Positions 1-6,196 of a DNA stretch of 18,956 bases are shown piece after piece (positions within the stretch are counted from its first letter, which is position 1; each line of letters starts with the position of its first letter). The stretch is taken from NCBI GenBank assembly GCA_964426675.1, contig CAYRRM010000040.1, positions 1-18,956 of the forward strand, written 5' to 3'. The stretch is from DYMC01 sp035406705 (GTDB taxonomy: Bacteria > Verrucomicrobiota > Lentisphaeria > Victivallales > GWF2-50-93). The translations under genes and the position numbers were made by a program. The notes beneath the pieces were generated by a model. It saw only the letters and a list, made by a program, of their open reading frames with translations. It did no database searches and was not told where the DNA came from.

Positions 1-342
1 TTTAGGCTCAAGTACAAGGATTTTGAAGGGACATCTTGATATTCCTTGCAATTTAGACAATTTTGTTGAGGGATGTTATACAACATAACCACATACTTAT
101 CAAAAAATTATATAATATTTTTGAACTTTTGAGAGAAGCCTAATTTAAAATGTGCGAAACTCATACTCAATCTTCAACTCTCTTTACGTGGCTGTATCTG
201 GTATATAGCGACTCTCCGTATTATCAGAATACCAGTCACCTTCCCAGTTAATGTCCGTTTTGTCATTCTTTTTTTTGTGTATTTAAGAATTCAAAATTGG
301 CTGAACAATCGCACTTCCAGCTATTCTCCCGGAACACGATCC
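1..342. other. Left-end intergenic region with no intact gene
   Basis: No complete coding region is convincing here. On the minus strand a short open stretch (about 285 down to 205) would read as an acidic, aromatic-rich peptide containing the string INWEGDWYSDN. It has no start codon and ends at a stop, after which the same frame resumes with a charged tail. This looks like the remnant of a decayed gene rather than a working one. The stretch next to the attC-like site (about 290-342) is richer in G+C than the AT-rich part further left, which suggests a junction between foreign and resident DNA. No tRNA or CRISPR repeat is visible. Confidence 0.4.
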
Positions 343-403
343 GCATAACCGGCTGGCAATGAAGCGCGGCGGAATTACCCTTCGGTGCAACGCCTTATTT
401 GGC
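343..403 (-). repeat. attC-like integron cassette recombination site
   Basis: Read on the minus strand, the site starts with GCCAAAT (403-397, an R''-like simple site), continues AAGGCGTTGCACCG, and ends with GTTATGC (349-343, an R'-like core ending in the cassette GTT). Between them are inverted arms: ACCG with CGGT, and GGTAAT (379-374) with ATTGCC (360-355). About 61 bp overall matches the size of short attC sites. The methyltransferase stop codon (397-395) falls inside the site, as is usual for cassette genes. The R'' half is imperfect (AAT instead of AAC), so the site may be degraded. No integrase and no second attC site were seen. Confidence 0.5.
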
Positions 404-1033
404 ATTTTGGTTGCTACTTTTTTCCATAAGAAACCAAGTAACGTCATCCTGTGGGAAATTCGGATCTCGATGATAAATAAAACCATAATCAATCAGTGAC
501 AAGTCGGAGAATTTATCGAGTATCTCACCGGCAAAATCTCGCTTAAATAGTTTGCCCGCATGCCCTCGATACGTGATTTCGGTCGGTTTCGGGTTATAGT
601 ATTCGGAGACAAGCAGATATCGAGAAGATGCTCGATACATGAGTTCGTATACGATCGGCAACTTATCAGGATTGATGTGGATTAGAACGCCTTTGGTGAA
701 CACTAGATCCCAAGTTGCTTCAGGCTGAAAGTCAAGGATTGAGCAAACATGTAGATCAACATCTGGAAGGTTAGATTGCAATTCCGAAGCAGCTTTCTTG
801 TTTATTTCAACCGCCGAGAGCTTCGCTTTGGGGAGCAAATGACGGAGCGCCATCAAGTTAAGGCCGATATTTGAGCCGAGTTCTAATACCCTTTGCACAA
901 GCTGTGTGCGGGCGAGAACTTTACTGAAAAATACCGCATTGGCAGCAACCCGGTCCGCCCCCCAGTTGCGGTCAGTGTATTCGTTTCCAAAGTCGCCTTC
1001 CCAAAAGGCTTCCTGCTCTGTGGTAGTTGTCAT
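395..1033 (-). CDS. SAM-dependent methyltransferase, pseudaminic acid biosynthesis-associated type
   Basis: This is a 212-residue class I S-adenosylmethionine methyltransferase. The SAM-binding motif I is ELGSNIGLN (residues 51-59), followed by the acidic strand end AVEIN (74-78). The block VFTKGVLIHINPDKL (111-125) and the C-terminal YRGHAGKLFKRDF (155-167) and YHRDPNFPQDDVTWF (187-201) are typical of the small methylases that accompany pseudaminic/legionaminic acid and flagellin-glycan loci. The substrate is probably a nucleotide sugar or sugar intermediate, but that is inference. A good ribosome site, AAAGGA, lies 7 nt upstream of the ATG. No other sugar-pathway gene is near. The gene is visibly richer in G+C than the rest of the window and ends in an attC-like site, so it was probably gained as a mobile cassette. 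Confidence 0.85.
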   Translation of the reverse strand: MTTTTEQEAFWEGDFGNEYTDRNWGADRVAANAVFFSKVLARTQLVQRVLELGSNIGLNLMALRHLLPKAKLSAVEINKKAASELQSNLPDVDLHVCSILDFQPEATWDLVFTKGVLIHINPDKLPIVYELMYRASSRYLLVSEYYNPKPTEITYRGHAGKLFKRDFAGEILDKFSDLSLIDYGFIYHRDPNFPQDDVTWFLMEKSSNQNAK

Positions 1034-1268
1034 TCTGTTTTCCTTTGTTAATATCCTGATGCTGAACTGTTAATAGTTGGAAATCCCTTTCTTGAAATAG
1101 TGTATCGCGATATTCGCAAAACTCAAGCTTGAAATCCTTGGAACTATTAATGTCCTGAGTCAATTCCTAATTTACGACGTTAAAGTAGACCAGGACGCTT
1201 AAAAGTCAAGGGTGCCATAAAAAAAAAGTCAAAAAAAAGCTTTTTTAAAGCTTTATAAGATGTTTTAT

Positions 1269-1461
1269 TTAATATTTTACAATATAAATTCGGGGATGAT
1301 GATTGACGGGAACTGGTGTTTCTTCAGTACCATCAAGAGATGATTGTTCCCAACTCTTGAATAGGAGCCTGAGAAGTTGAACTGGGAGCAGGATGAGGGA
1401 AGGAAGAAAGAATTCGCCCCCCCGAAACGAAGTTTTGCAATCGACTCAATATTCTTTCCAT
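1269..1461 (-). pseudogene. Possible small frameshifted gene remnant, function unknown
   Basis: An ATG at 1461 (minus strand) opens a 42-residue frame beginning MERILSRLQNFVSGG, with a Pro/Ser-rich middle (FPHPAPSSTSQAPIQE), and ends at TGA 1335-1333. Shifting one base just before that stop gives a protein-like tail (SLDGTEETPVPVNHHPRIY) that runs to TAA at 1271-1269. Together they could be a protein of about 65 residues broken by one frameshift. A run of seven C on the plus strand (1416-1424 area) is another possible slip point. No ribosome site precedes the ATG and I do not recognise the family. It may equally be chance open frame in decaying DNA. Confidence 0.25.
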
Positions 1462-1675
1462 AATAAAAATGCATCAAAAACATTGACATTTGTTCCGTAA
1501 AATGAGCGTTCCAGAAGTTTTTTGACTTATAAAAATCATTTTATTTATTTTAAATTTAGTTAGGATAGTGTGCGGTATATTTTAATTAAAGAATTTGACT
1601 TTGTGGTAAGATGTAATATTTTTTTACACTTTATTTACTTGGATAATTTTTCTGCGAGATATCAAAGAGTATTTT

Positions 1676-1705
1676 TTGATAAAATTGGCTTGAATTTTTT
1701 ATAAA
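1676..1705 (+). promoter_or_regulatory. Possible promoter of the HIT-MEMO-TcdA operon
   Basis: TTGATA (1676-1681) and TATAAA (1700-1705) are separated by 18 bases, close to the sigma-70 consensus in both hexamers and spacing. Transcription would begin near 1712, leaving a leader of roughly 35 nt before the GTG start at 1746. In such AT-rich DNA similar matches arise often, so this is a candidate only. Confidence 0.4.
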
Positions 1706-1745
1706 ACTAAAGTGTATACATTAAAAATAGTGAGGATTAATTGCG

Positions 1746-2171
1746 GTGAAAGATATTAATTGCATTTTCTGTAAAATTGTCTCAGGGCAAATCCCATCTA
1801 CAAAAATCTATGAAGATGAACTTGTCCTGGCATTCCTTGACATATCACCAATTACTAAAGGACATACTTTAGTTATTCCTAAAATTCACTATCAAAGTAT
1901 ATCAACAGTTCCACAGGAAACAGCTGGTAAAATCACATATCTGGCAGGACGAATAGGAGTAGCTTTTAAACGAGCTCTTGATGTTGATGGTTTTAATCTG
2001 CATTTATCTGATGGGACCTGTGCTGGACAGGTAGTTATGCATGTACATATGCATGTTGTTCCACGCCATCCGGAAGATGGTTTCCATTGGAATTGGAGAC
2101 AACTCAAATATGATTCAGACATTGAAAAGAATGAGTTTGCGGAAAAAATAAAGGCCAAGTTAAAATTATGA
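1746..2171 (+). CDS. HIT-family nucleotide hydrolase (Hint/PKCI-like)
   Basis: This 141-residue protein belongs to the histidine triad superfamily, whose Hint branch hydrolyses AMP-linked substrates such as AMP-lysine and aminoacyl adenylates. The N-terminus has CIFC (residues 6-9) followed by KIVSGQIPS, the classic opening of Hint proteins, where the two cysteines often bind zinc. The catalytic triad motif is HVHMH (H99, H101, H103) followed by VVPRH. Length matches the family. The start is GTG at 1746, with GAGG about 10 nt upstream; an upstream TTG is out of frame. The gene is first in a three-gene operon and its stop overlaps the next start (ATGA). The exact substrate cannot be read from sequence. 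Confidence 0.93.
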   Translation: MKDINCIFCKIVSGQIPSTKIYEDELVLAFLDISPITKGHTLVIPKIHYQSISTVPQETAGKITYLAGRIGVAFKRALDVDGFNLHLSDGTCAGQVVMHVHMHVVPRHPEDGFHWNWRQLKYDSDIEKNEFAEKIKAKLKL

Positions 2172-3046
2172 AAGAATATCGCTCTATTAGAGAACCAGCT
2201 GTAGCTGGACAATTCTACGATTATGAGCCCAAACGACTAAAAAATCAAATATTAACCTTCCTCAAGGATGCGAAAGAAAAGAAAAAGACAGATTTAAAAA
2301 CAAGGGCGATAATTGTTCCACATGCAGGTTATATTTACTCAGGAAAAACTGCCGCAAAGGCATTCTCTCTACTCGAAGAAAAAAGCTATGAAAGAGCTTT
2401 AATAATTGCGCCTTCTCATAGATATCGTTTTTATGGTCTGGCATACAGTAATTTTGATAGTTTTGCCACACCTTTGGGAGAAATTGAAACAGATAAGGAT
2501 TCTCTTGCAAAAATAGCAAAAAAATCAAATTATATTCAATCTCTTGAACGCGCACATGCTAACGAACATTCTCTTGAAGTGGAACTGCCTTTTCTCCAGG
2601 TAGTTCAACCAAAAATACGAATCATTCCATTAATTTGCGGAATGATTGATGATCACATTACAGATGAGATTGCAAATATATTGTCAACCTTCTGGAATGA
2701 AGAAACAATCTGGATTATAAGTTCGGATTTCACGCATTATGGTCTTTCCTTTGGTTACCTTCCATTTTCTACAGGAAATATAATTGAAAAAATAAAAAAA
2801 CTTGATTTAGGAGCTGTAGAGAAGATTTTAGACATAAATTATACAGCTTTTTCTAATTATATTGAAGAAACTGAAGCTACCATTTGTGGTGAAAAACCAA
2901 TAAAAATTCTGCTCAAAACACTTGAAAAAAGTGTTGACAGGCAAAAAATAAAAACCGAATTAATCGATTATACGAATTCTGCAGACATCAGCGGAGATAT
3001 TTCACATTGCGTTAGCTATGTTTCAATAGCGTTTTTCTCAAAATGA
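2168..3046 (+). CDS. MEMO1-family protein (AmmeMemoRadiSam system protein B)
   Basis: This 292-residue protein is a full-length MEMO family member, structurally related to class III extradiol dioxygenases. It starts with the family signature REPAVAGQFY (residues 8-17). VPHAGYIYSG (50-59) and APSHRYRFYG (81-90) supply H52 and H84, EHSLEVELPF (133-142) supplies H134, SDFTHYG (186-192) supplies H190, and ICGEKPI (239-245) supplies C240. By analogy with human MEMO1 (H49, H81, C244), H52, H84 and C240 are the probable metal ligands. In many prokaryotes the gene sits beside AMMECR1 and a radical SAM gene; here it is instead between a HIT hydrolase and a TcdA-like enzyme, joined to both by 4-base ATGA overlaps. 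Its biochemical role is not established. Confidence 0.93.
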   Translation: MKEYRSIREPAVAGQFYDYEPKRLKNQILTFLKDAKEKKKTDLKTRAIIVPHAGYIYSGKTAAKAFSLLEEKSYERALIIAPSHRYRFYGLAYSNFDSFATPLGEIETDKDSLAKIAKKSNYIQSLERAHANEHSLEVELPFLQVVQPKIRIIPLICGMIDDHITDEIANILSTFWNEETIWIISSDFTHYGLSFGYLPFSTGNIIEKIKKLDLGAVEKILDINYTAFSNYIEETEATICGEKPIKILLKTLEKSVDRQKIKTELIDYTNSADISGDISHCVSYVSIAFFSK

Positions 3047-3765
3047 CAACGCAAAATCATACAGAAGAAAACTGGCAGGACCGAACTATCCTTCTCTTAG
3101 GCAAAGATAGAGTTGCGAAACTCGCAAATTCCTCTGTTCTGATAGTAGGGCTTGGAGGTGTTGGTTCTTTTTGCGTTGAATTTCTCTGCAGAGCTGGGAT
3201 TGGGAAAATTGCCATATGCGATTATGATAGAATCAGACCAAGCAATCGTAATAGACAAATCCCTTCTCTTATTTCAACGGAAGGAAAACAAAAAACTGAA
3301 GTAATGAAGGAGAGGCTTTTAGAAATAAATCCAGAATTATTTTTAAAGGTTTTCCAATTAAAATTCAATGAACATAGTTCTAATGAAATTCTATCCGAAG
3401 ATTATAATTATGTAGTAGATGCAATAGATACACTTTCGCCCAAAGTTTTTTTGATAGAAAATTGTGTGAGAAGAAAAATCAGAATAGTAAGTTCTATGGG
3501 AGCTGGAGAAAAAATATCCCCTTCCCTTGTTCGCTGTTGCGATATCGAAGAAAGTTTTCAGTGCCCACTTGCACGACTTGTAAGAAAACGCCTTCATAAA
3601 TTCGGCATAAGAGGCGGAGTAAAAGTCGTTTTCTCTCCTGAAAAAAATATAATTCCATACAAGAAAATAAAAGCAGGTTCTCCTATAGGTTCCATATCCT
3701 ATATGCCGGCTATATTTGCTGTATATTGTGCATCAACAGTAATAACAGATATCATTCAGGGATAA
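3043..3765 (+). CDS. tcdA: tRNA threonylcarbamoyladenosine dehydratase (TcdA/CsdL-like E1-type enzyme)
   Basis: This 240-residue ThiF/MoeB-fold protein most resembles TcdA, which uses ATP to cyclise the t6A base at tRNA position 37 into ct6A. The nucleotide-binding loop is GLGGVGS (residues 36-42); DYDRIRPSNRNRQ (60-72) carries the acidic residue and the N-x-N-R-Q motif of E1-like adenylating enzymes; VVDAIDTLSPK (124-134) and SSMGAG (150-155) follow. The C-terminal CPLARLVRKRLHKFGI and VVFSPE segments match TcdA rather than MoeB or ThiF, and no ubiquitin-like carrier gene is near. It is about 25-30 residues shorter than the E. coli enzyme. It starts inside the MEMO stop (ATGA) and ends the operon. 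No csdA/csdE partners are in this window. Confidence 0.88.
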   Translation: MTTQNHTEENWQDRTILLLGKDRVAKLANSSVLIVGLGGVGSFCVEFLCRAGIGKIAICDYDRIRPSNRNRQIPSLISTEGKQKTEVMKERLLEINPELFLKVFQLKFNEHSSNEILSEDYNYVVDAIDTLSPKVFLIENCVRRKIRIVSSMGAGEKISPSLVRCCDIEESFQCPLARLVRKRLHKFGIRGGVKVVFSPEKNIIPYKKIKAGSPIGSISYMPAIFAVYCASTVITDIIQG

Positions 3766-3825
3766 GCTTCCCTTTAAATTGCTTTTTTTTTGTACAAGAT
3801 TTTTTTAAATTTTTTTCAAAAAAAA

Positions 3826-3845
3826 ATTTGCCAACGTTGGCAAAT
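3826..3845. promoter_or_regulatory. LacI-family operator, perfect 20-bp palindrome
   Basis: The half-site ATTTGCCAAC is followed at once by its exact reverse complement GTTGGCAAAT, with a central CG step. This is the form of a LacI/GalR-family operator, in which a hinge-helix leucine wedges into the central CpG. It lies 43 bases upstream of the repressor start, so the protein encoded at 3889 probably controls its own promoter. No second copy was found before the next gene or elsewhere in the window. Confidence 0.8.
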
Positions 3846-3855
3846 ATGCTATTAT
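3828..3855 (+). promoter_or_regulatory. Promoter of the LacI-Gfo/Idh unit, overlapped by the operator
   Basis: TTGCCA (3828-3833) and TATTAT (3850-3855) are spaced by 16 bases. The -35 hexamer lies entirely inside the left half of the palindromic operator, so bound repressor would block RNA polymerase. The leader is about 27 nt, with AAGG at 3877-3880 as ribosome site. Confidence 0.5.
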
Positions 3856-3888
3856 TATCAATAAAATTCAATAAATAAGGTAGAAGAA

Positions 3889-4809
3889 ATGGCGTCCCTT
3901 AAAGAAATTGCAAAACACGCAGGAACTTCAATTCGCACGGTATCACGCGTTATAAGAAAACAAAAAAATGTATCAGAAATGACACGAAAAAAAGTAGAAA
4001 AAGTTCTTGAGAAATTAAATTACGTGCCAAATATTGCCGCCAGAACATTAAAAACCGGTAAAACCTATGATATTGCCGTAATAATTGGGAGTTATGATGA
4101 ATTGCATATAGAGAAATTGGCTTCATTTGAAAAAAAGACAAGAGAATTTGGTTACAGGGTTAATGTATTATTTTCCCATTATGGAGAGAATGAAGTAAAA
4201 ATTATTGAACATATAAAAGAGTTAAGGCCAGCAGGTATTGCAATTTTTTCAGGAGGGATTTTTCCTTCAGAACTTTTAAAATATCCATCTATCGGGGTGG
4301 GGATTAGAGATAAAAGAATAACATGTGTGGAGCTTGATAGGGCAAAAGGGATTTATGATGCTGTGGATTACCTTTTTTCAAAAGGGATAAAAAAAATTGC
4401 TTACCTTGGTCCTGAAGGTGCTGCATCACAAGAAAGACTTCAAGGGTATTATACTGCATTAAAGGCCCATAAAATCAAACCATTAATTTATGAAACTCCA
4501 GAAAAAGTTCTAAATGATATAGCTAAAAATCCTGGCATAATTGTTTTTAGTGATGCATGGGCTATGGAGTTATTACAGATTTTAAATGCAAATGCGGTAA
4601 AAATTCCTGATGAGATTTCTGTTATAGGCTTTGATGACAGAGCGTTCGCGAAACTTGCGTCGCCTCCGCTGACTACACTTGCCCAACCGAATGCGGCGAT
4701 TGGTGAACTGGCAGCTAAAATTTTAAATGAAAAAATAAATAATAAAAGAGAAATACATAAAAAATTAATCTTATTGCCAATGAAATTAGTAATAAGAAAG
4801 TCAGCTTAA
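3889..4809 (+). CDS. LacI/GalR-family transcriptional repressor
   Basis: This 306-residue protein has an N-terminal LacI helix-turn-helix (residues 2-45: SLKEIAKHAGTSIRTVSRVI, then VPN), followed by the hinge helix ARTLKTGKT with the conserved leucine L54. The rest is a periplasmic-binding-protein-like sensor domain with the usual landmarks KKIAYLGPEG, SQERLQGYYTAL and ISVIGFDDRAFAKLASPPLTTL. It is somewhat shorter than typical LacI proteins (about 330-345), mainly in the first sensor subdomain. The ligand is probably a sugar or sugar derivative, unidentified. It is followed after 43 bases, without a terminator, by an oxidoreductase gene and likely controls that unit by binding the palindrome at 3826-3845. 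Confidence 0.93.
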   Translation: MASLKEIAKHAGTSIRTVSRVIRKQKNVSEMTRKKVEKVLEKLNYVPNIAARTLKTGKTYDIAVIIGSYDELHIEKLASFEKKTREFGYRVNVLFSHYGENEVKIIEHIKELRPAGIAIFSGGIFPSELLKYPSIGVGIRDKRITCVELDRAKGIYDAVDYLFSKGIKKIAYLGPEGAASQERLQGYYTALKAHKIKPLIYETPEKVLNDIAKNPGIIVFSDAWAMELLQILNANAVKIPDEISVIGFDDRAFAKLASPPLTTLAQPNAAIGELAAKILNEKINNKREIHKKLILLPMKLVIRKSA

Positions 4810-4852
4810 AAAGCTAACAAATATAATTATTCAACAAAAAAAAGGAGTAAAA

Positions 4853-6151
4853 ATGAAAAAAAAGTACGCAATTATAGGTCTCGGTGCAAGGCATAACATG
4901 TATCTATCAGCTATATGCAAAACATATAGGGAAAAATGTGAAATAGCTCTCGTATCTGATATTAATGAAGGAAGAATAGAAAAAGCGAAAATGCAGGCGA
5001 AAGAATGGGCTGGTTATGAACCAGAAGGATGTCATCCAAAAGAATTAATCTCCAGAATGACAGCCCTTTCAGTATCCGAACTAATCGTTACAACGATAGA
5101 CTCTTTTCACGATGAATATATTTGTATGGCTCTCGAAAATGGATTTGATGTAATAACAGAAAAGCCAATGACTATCGATGAAAAAAAATGTAAACGCATA
5201 CTTGAAACACAAAAAAAAACCGGTAGGAAAGTGCGTGTAACTTTTAATTATCGCTACGCTCCAGTTCGAAGTCAAGTGAAGGAACTGCTTATGACAGGAA
5301 TCATAGGCGATATTTTGTCTGTAGATTTTCACTGGATGCTAAATCTCAGTCATGGTGCTGATTACTTTCGCAGATGGCATAGATGGAAAAAAAATTCGGG
5401 AGGTTTAATGGTTCACAAGGCCACTCATCACTTTGATCTGGTTAACTGGTGGTTGAACACAGTACCAGAACGAGTATTTGCAAGTGGGGATCGTAAGTTT
5501 TATCGTCCTGAAACCGCAGGATTCTATGGTTTGAAGAATCGTTCGGAACGTTGCCTTGACTGCCCGGAAAAGAAAAAATGTAATTTCTATTTTGACCTTA
5601 ACAAAACGGCATCTTTAAGAGAACTATATCTAAAAAATGAGAAATTTGATGGATATTTCAGAGATCGATGTGTTTTTAGTTCCGATATGGATATAGAAGA
5701 TTGCATGAACGTAATTGTTGATTATAAAAATGGAACAAAAATGTCATATTCTTTAAATGCATTCGTATCATGGGAGGGATATATAATTTCATTTAATGGT
5801 ACCAGAGGAAGACTCGAACATAAATGCGAAGAATCAGTATACACAAGTGGAGATGAATCAGTACAAGGGGCTCTTCGCCCGGAAGGCACATGGATAAAAA
5901 TATATCCAAACTGGAAGCCTGCATATAGTGTTGAAATAAAAAAATCAGAAGGAGGGCATGGAGGTGGGGATCCAATAATGCTATCAGATATCTTCGAACC
6001 TGAAAAACAATCCGAAGACAAACTAAAAAGAGCTGCTGATCATCGCAGTGGTGCATGGTCTATTTTAACCGGAATAGCAGCAAACCACTCGATGAAAAAG
6101 CATATTCCAATAAAGATTGAAGAACTCGTTGACAATCTTGAATTGCCTTGA
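4853..6151 (+). CDS. Gfo/Idh/MocA-family NAD(P)-dependent oxidoreductase with Cys-rich insertion
   Basis: This 432-residue protein has the N-terminal Rossmann fold (YAIIGLGARH, residues 5-14), the family motif EKP (103-105) whose lysine is catalytic, and GGLMVHKATHHFD (183-195) whose second histidine is in the usual active-site position. It is longer than simple family members (about 340). The extra part includes CLDCPEKKKC (234-243), with further cysteines at 273 and 284, which looks like a metal-binding loop. The family oxidises or reduces sugars, inositols and related polyols; the substrate here is unknown. A strong ribosome site (AAGGAG) precedes the ATG. It shares a transcription unit with the LacI-family repressor, which suggests sugar-responsive control. 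No signal peptide, so it is cytoplasmic. Confidence 0.9.
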   Translation: MKKKYAIIGLGARHNMYLSAICKTYREKCEIALVSDINEGRIEKAKMQAKEWAGYEPEGCHPKELISRMTALSVSELIVTTIDSFHDEYICMALENGFDVITEKPMTIDEKKCKRILETQKKTGRKVRVTFNYRYAPVRSQVKELLMTGIIGDILSVDFHWMLNLSHGADYFRRWHRWKKNSGGLMVHKATHHFDLVNWWLNTVPERVFASGDRKFYRPETAGFYGLKNRSERCLDCPEKKKCNFYFDLNKTASLRELYLKNEKFDGYFRDRCVFSSDMDIEDCMNVIVDYKNGTKMSYSLNAFVSWEGYIISFNGTRGRLEHKCEESVYTSGDESVQGALRPEGTWIKIYPNWKPAYSVEIKKSEGGHGGGDPIMLSDIFEPEKQSEDKLKRAADHRSGAWSILTGIAANHSMKKHIPIKIEELVDNLELP

Positions 6152-6196
6152 ATTTAGAGAGAAGATGATAATTTTTTATCTCTCCAGAAAAATGGA

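Larger units (their letters stand above)
1034..1745. other. Intergenic accessory region with inverted repeats and remnants
   Basis: This 700-base stretch separates the methyltransferase from the HIT gene. It contains a 9-bp inverted repeat TTAATAGTT/AACTATTAA (1070-1078 and 1142-1150), inside which CTTGAAAT occurs twice in direct orientation (1091-1098 and 1128-1135) and a TATCGCGATA palindrome sits near the middle. Further right are two AT-rich palindromes, AAAAAAGCTTTTTT (1233-1246) and AAAGCTTT (1247-1254), then a frameshifted small reading frame (1269-1461), then the promoter region of the HIT operon. No intact gene is supported. Confidence 0.45.

Noticed and set aside
972..1163. Minus-strand frame of 63 codons from a TTG
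   Set aside because: It runs into the methyltransferase start in another frame, has a stop two codons upstream of the TTG, and shows no family match.
3763..3791. Terminator after the tcdA gene
   Set aside because: The AAGC/GCTT stem is only 4 bp and overlaps the stop codon; the long T-run after it is suggestive but common in this AT-rich DNA.
6157..6184. GAGAGA/TCTCTC hairpin between the convergent Gfo/Idh and ahcY genes
   Set aside because: The stem is only 6 bp, the T-run is in the loop rather than after the stem, and neither strand has a proper U-tract, so it is not a convincing terminator.
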